From: Elusimicrobiota bacterium
GTDB taxonomy: Bacteria > Elusimicrobiota > Elusimicrobia > Elusimicrobiales > UBA9959
Assembly (NCBI GenBank): GCA_030637365.1
Contig: DAOWGR010000108.1
Location: forward strand, 1 to 14,566
Direction of reading: 5' to 3'
Length of the DNA stretch: 14,566 bases
Shown piece by piece: positions 12,707-14,566 of this stretch. The first letter of the stretch is position 1, and each line of letters opens with the position of its first letter. The notes beneath the pieces are model-generated. The model ran no database searches and was not told the DNA's origin. It saw only the letters and a program-made list of their open reading frames with translations. The position numbers and the translations under genes were made by a program.

Positions 12707-14566
12707 ATGGAACCAAACGATTTTGACGACATATTAAAGGAAACCGAACTTGATACCGCGAAAATGGTTTTCCGCCTATCGTCCGAATTAAAAGAAAAAA
12801 ACGCGGAAATAGCCGGCCTTCGGTCAAAGTCTTTTGAGGAGATACAAAGAAACAATACCGCCAAAACCGCGGAATTTGAAGCCCTTATAAAAGCTCAAGA
12901 AACCCGCATTAAACAACGAGAAGAAGAAATTTCTCGGTTGTTCGTGAATAAAGAATCAAAACTTTGGAACAAATATCAGCAAATGCTGGATTCCGCCATA
13001 AATCAACATAGAGCGACGCTTGAGGATGAACGAGAGCGGCTGCGCCGTGAAACGGCAAAAAAGGAGGACCTGCTTAACCAACAGCGCAAAACTCTTCATT
13101 TTGAAATGGAGAAAATGTTTAAAAAATGGGAAGAAGAAAGAGAGGAACAATTTAAAATTGAAAGAGAAACCTTTATCAATGAACTTAAACTCGGAAGAGA
13201 AACCGCTATAAAAGAAGGAGACGAAAAAATAAGATATATAAACAAAATTTGGGAGCAAAAATTATGCCAACAAGAAGAAGAGTTTAAAATAAAACATCAG
13301 CTTGAAATAGATGAGCTTCAAGGACGATTAAAGGAAAACCATTTAAAACAAACAACAATCTTAACGGATAAATTAAATTTGGAATTTAAAAAACGCGAAG
13401 AAAACCTTTCCGATATTTACAAAAAATGGCTGGCTGAAAATAAAAATCTTTCAAAAGAAGAACAGGAAAAACGCGTATGGCGGGTGGAAACGGAATATCA
13501 AAAACAAACCGCGCGATTGTCGGACATGTTAAAAGAGGCAAAGGAAGAATTTAAAAAGAGCGAATTTGACGGACAAAAAAATCTTCAAACCATAAAACAC
13601 CGCTACCGAAAAAAAGAAATTGAGTTGGAAACTCTTAAAAAAAATATTGAAGCGGATCAAAAAACCCGAGAAACCGCTTTGGAAGAAAGATATTTAAACC
13701 GCGAAGCGGAACTTATATCCAGAACTAAAATAAAAACGGAAGAATTAAAAAATAAAGAAAAATCACTTGAAACCGCTTATGAGGAAAGAATCAAAGATTT
13801 AAACCTGTCTATTAAAGAACAAAATGAAACTGTGGCGCAGGAAAAACAAAAACTTGAAAAAGACGAACAAAATTTAAAAAATTTAAAAAACAGAATTTCA
13901 ACTATTTTTAAAAAAAGAGAAGAAGATCTTGAATCCACCACCGAACAAAGATATGCTCTTCTTAAGCAATCTCTGGAAGAATCCTTTACTCTCAAAGAAA
14001 AAAACTTTTTAAAAAAAAGCGAAATCATTGAATCTCAGAAAAAATCCATGTTTGAAACGATTCAAATTCTTGAAAATAAAAACAAAAAAAACGAACTTCT
14101 TTTAAAAGAAACCGCTCAAACCAATGAAAAAAACTTAAAAGAAACGGACGAAAAAACCAAAAAATTCAAGGCTGAGCTTGAACTTGAATTTATTGAAAAA
14201 ATAAAAAACCTTGATTTGAAATTTCTAAAAAAAGAAGAAGAAATAAAAAAAGAATACCAAAAAAAGTTTGATATTAAAGAAGACCTCCGTTCCAAACATC
14301 TAAAGATAAAAGAACGGGCCACAGAGGAACAAAGAACGCTTTTGATTAATCAAGCGGCGGAACTTGAAGACAAATTTCTAAACACTTTGCAAGAAAAAGA
14401 GTCGGAAATGGCAAAAAGCTTCAAAGAAACCATGGAAACCTTTAATTCGCGCTCTTTAAAAGAGCGGGAAAATCATTCAATTGAAACAAACGCGATAAGT
14501 TCGGAATTTGAAAAAGAATTGGAGAAAATAAAAAAGCATTATGAAACCGCGTTAAACGAAAAAGAC
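12707..14566 (+). CDS. second giant coiled-coil rod protein, paralogue of the upstream gene, partial
   Basis: An open frame with no stop through to the window end, at least 620 residues; the gene continues to the right. Like its upstream neighbour it has a short acidic head (MEPNDFDDILKETELDTAK) whose Pro3 is the only proline, followed by an uninterrupted Glu/Lys-rich helical rod. Thr13, Leu15, Thr17, Ala18 and Lys19 are identical in the two heads at the same residue numbers, with Asp/Glu exchanges at 14 and 16, which supports common origin. Five tryptophans (87, 141, 182, 241, 258) all lie in the first 260 residues, mostly after Lys; only one cysteine (Cys187) is present. The start at 12707 has GGATGGGA (12693-12700) six bases upstream; an in-frame ATG at 12695 is possible but has a poorer site. 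The gap to the upstream gene is 42 bases with no terminator, so the two are probably co-transcribed. Confidence 0.85.
   Translation, partial: MEPNDFDDILKETELDTAKMVFRLSSELKEKNAEIAGLRSKSFEEIQRNNTAKTAEFEALIKAQETRIKQREEEISRLFVNKESKLWNKYQQMLDSAINQHRATLEDERERLRRETAKKEDLLNQQRKTLHFEMEKMFKKWEEEREEQFKIERETFINELKLGRETAIKEGDEKIRYINKIWEQKLCQQEEEFKIKHQLEIDELQGRLKENHLKQTTILTDKLNLEFKKREENLSDIYKKWLAENKNLSKEEQEKRVWRVETEYQKQTARLSDMLKEAKEEFKKSEFDGQKNLQTIKHRYRKKEIELETLKKNIEADQKTRETALEERYLNREAELISRTKIKTEELKNKEKSLETAYEERIKDLNLSIKEQNETVAQEKQKLEKDEQNLKNLKNRISTIFKKREEDLESTTEQRYALLKQSLEESFTLKEKNFLKKSEIIESQKKSMFETIQILENKNKKNELLLKETAQTNEKNLKETDEKTKKFKAELELEFIEKIKNLDLKFLKKEEEIKKEYQKKFDIKEDLRSKHLKIKERATEEQRTLLINQAAELEDKFLNTLQEKESEMAKSFKETMETFNSRSLKERENHSIETNAISSEFEKELEKIKKHYETALNEKD

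Noticed and set aside
10316..14566. Reading the coiled-coil genes as SMC-type chromosome segregation ATPases
   Set aside because: No Walker A, Walker B or hinge region is visible in the complete first protein, and the second shows none in the part present.

Overview
The window looks like a chromosomal segment from a Gram-negative-type (diderm) bacterium of moderate to low GC, probably an uncultured lineage. Two exported M16 peptidase subunits, a YbgC-like hot-dog protein and membrane glycosyltransferases fit a diderm envelope. The mix of paired M16 proteins, B12-type radical SAM enzymes, a tyrosine transposase bounded by GGGGTCAGACCCC palindromes and very long coiled-coil proteins is reminiscent of Elusimicrobiota or Omnitrophota. 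That placement is an impression, not a demonstration.

Layout. (1) Bases 1-223, minus: N-terminal part of S-adenosylhomocysteinase (ahcY), running off the left edge. A divergent intergenic region with a strong 33-base hairpin follows. (2) 395-5333, plus: a four-gene run of an exported catalytic M16 zinc peptidase, its non-catalytic M16 partner (4-base overlap), a radical SAM/SPASM protein and a membrane-anchored GT2 glycosyltransferase. (3) 5342-8450, minus, convergent with the previous run: a hot-dog thioesterase, a polytopic PMT-like glycosyltransferase and a B12-binding-type radical SAM enzyme, joined by ATGA start/stop overlaps. (4) 8585-9001, minus: a YjbQ/UPF0047 protein. (5) 9021-9737: a small mobile element with a REP-associated (Y1) tyrosine transposase and inverted palindromic ends. 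(6) 9776-9970, plus: ribosomal protein L28 (rpmB), directly next to the element. (7) 9971-10315: a non-coding stretch with a good -10 promoter box. (8) 10316-14566, plus: two tandem giant coiled-coil genes, the second running off the right edge.

How the genes relate. The two convergent runs each pair a radical SAM enzyme with a glycosyltransferase, which suggests modification of an envelope lipid or glycan, but the substrate cannot be read from sequence. The M16 pair probably forms an exported heterodimeric metallopeptidase. The transposon sits between yjbQ and rpmB and has probably changed the upstream control of both.

The least explained part is the coiled-coil pair. Each protein has a short proline-containing head followed by more than 600 residues without any proline, and the two heads share T-[DE]-L-[DE]-T-A-K at identical residue positions. 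This points to duplicated rod- or filament-forming proteins of unknown function, and I consider it the best candidate for an undescribed system here.
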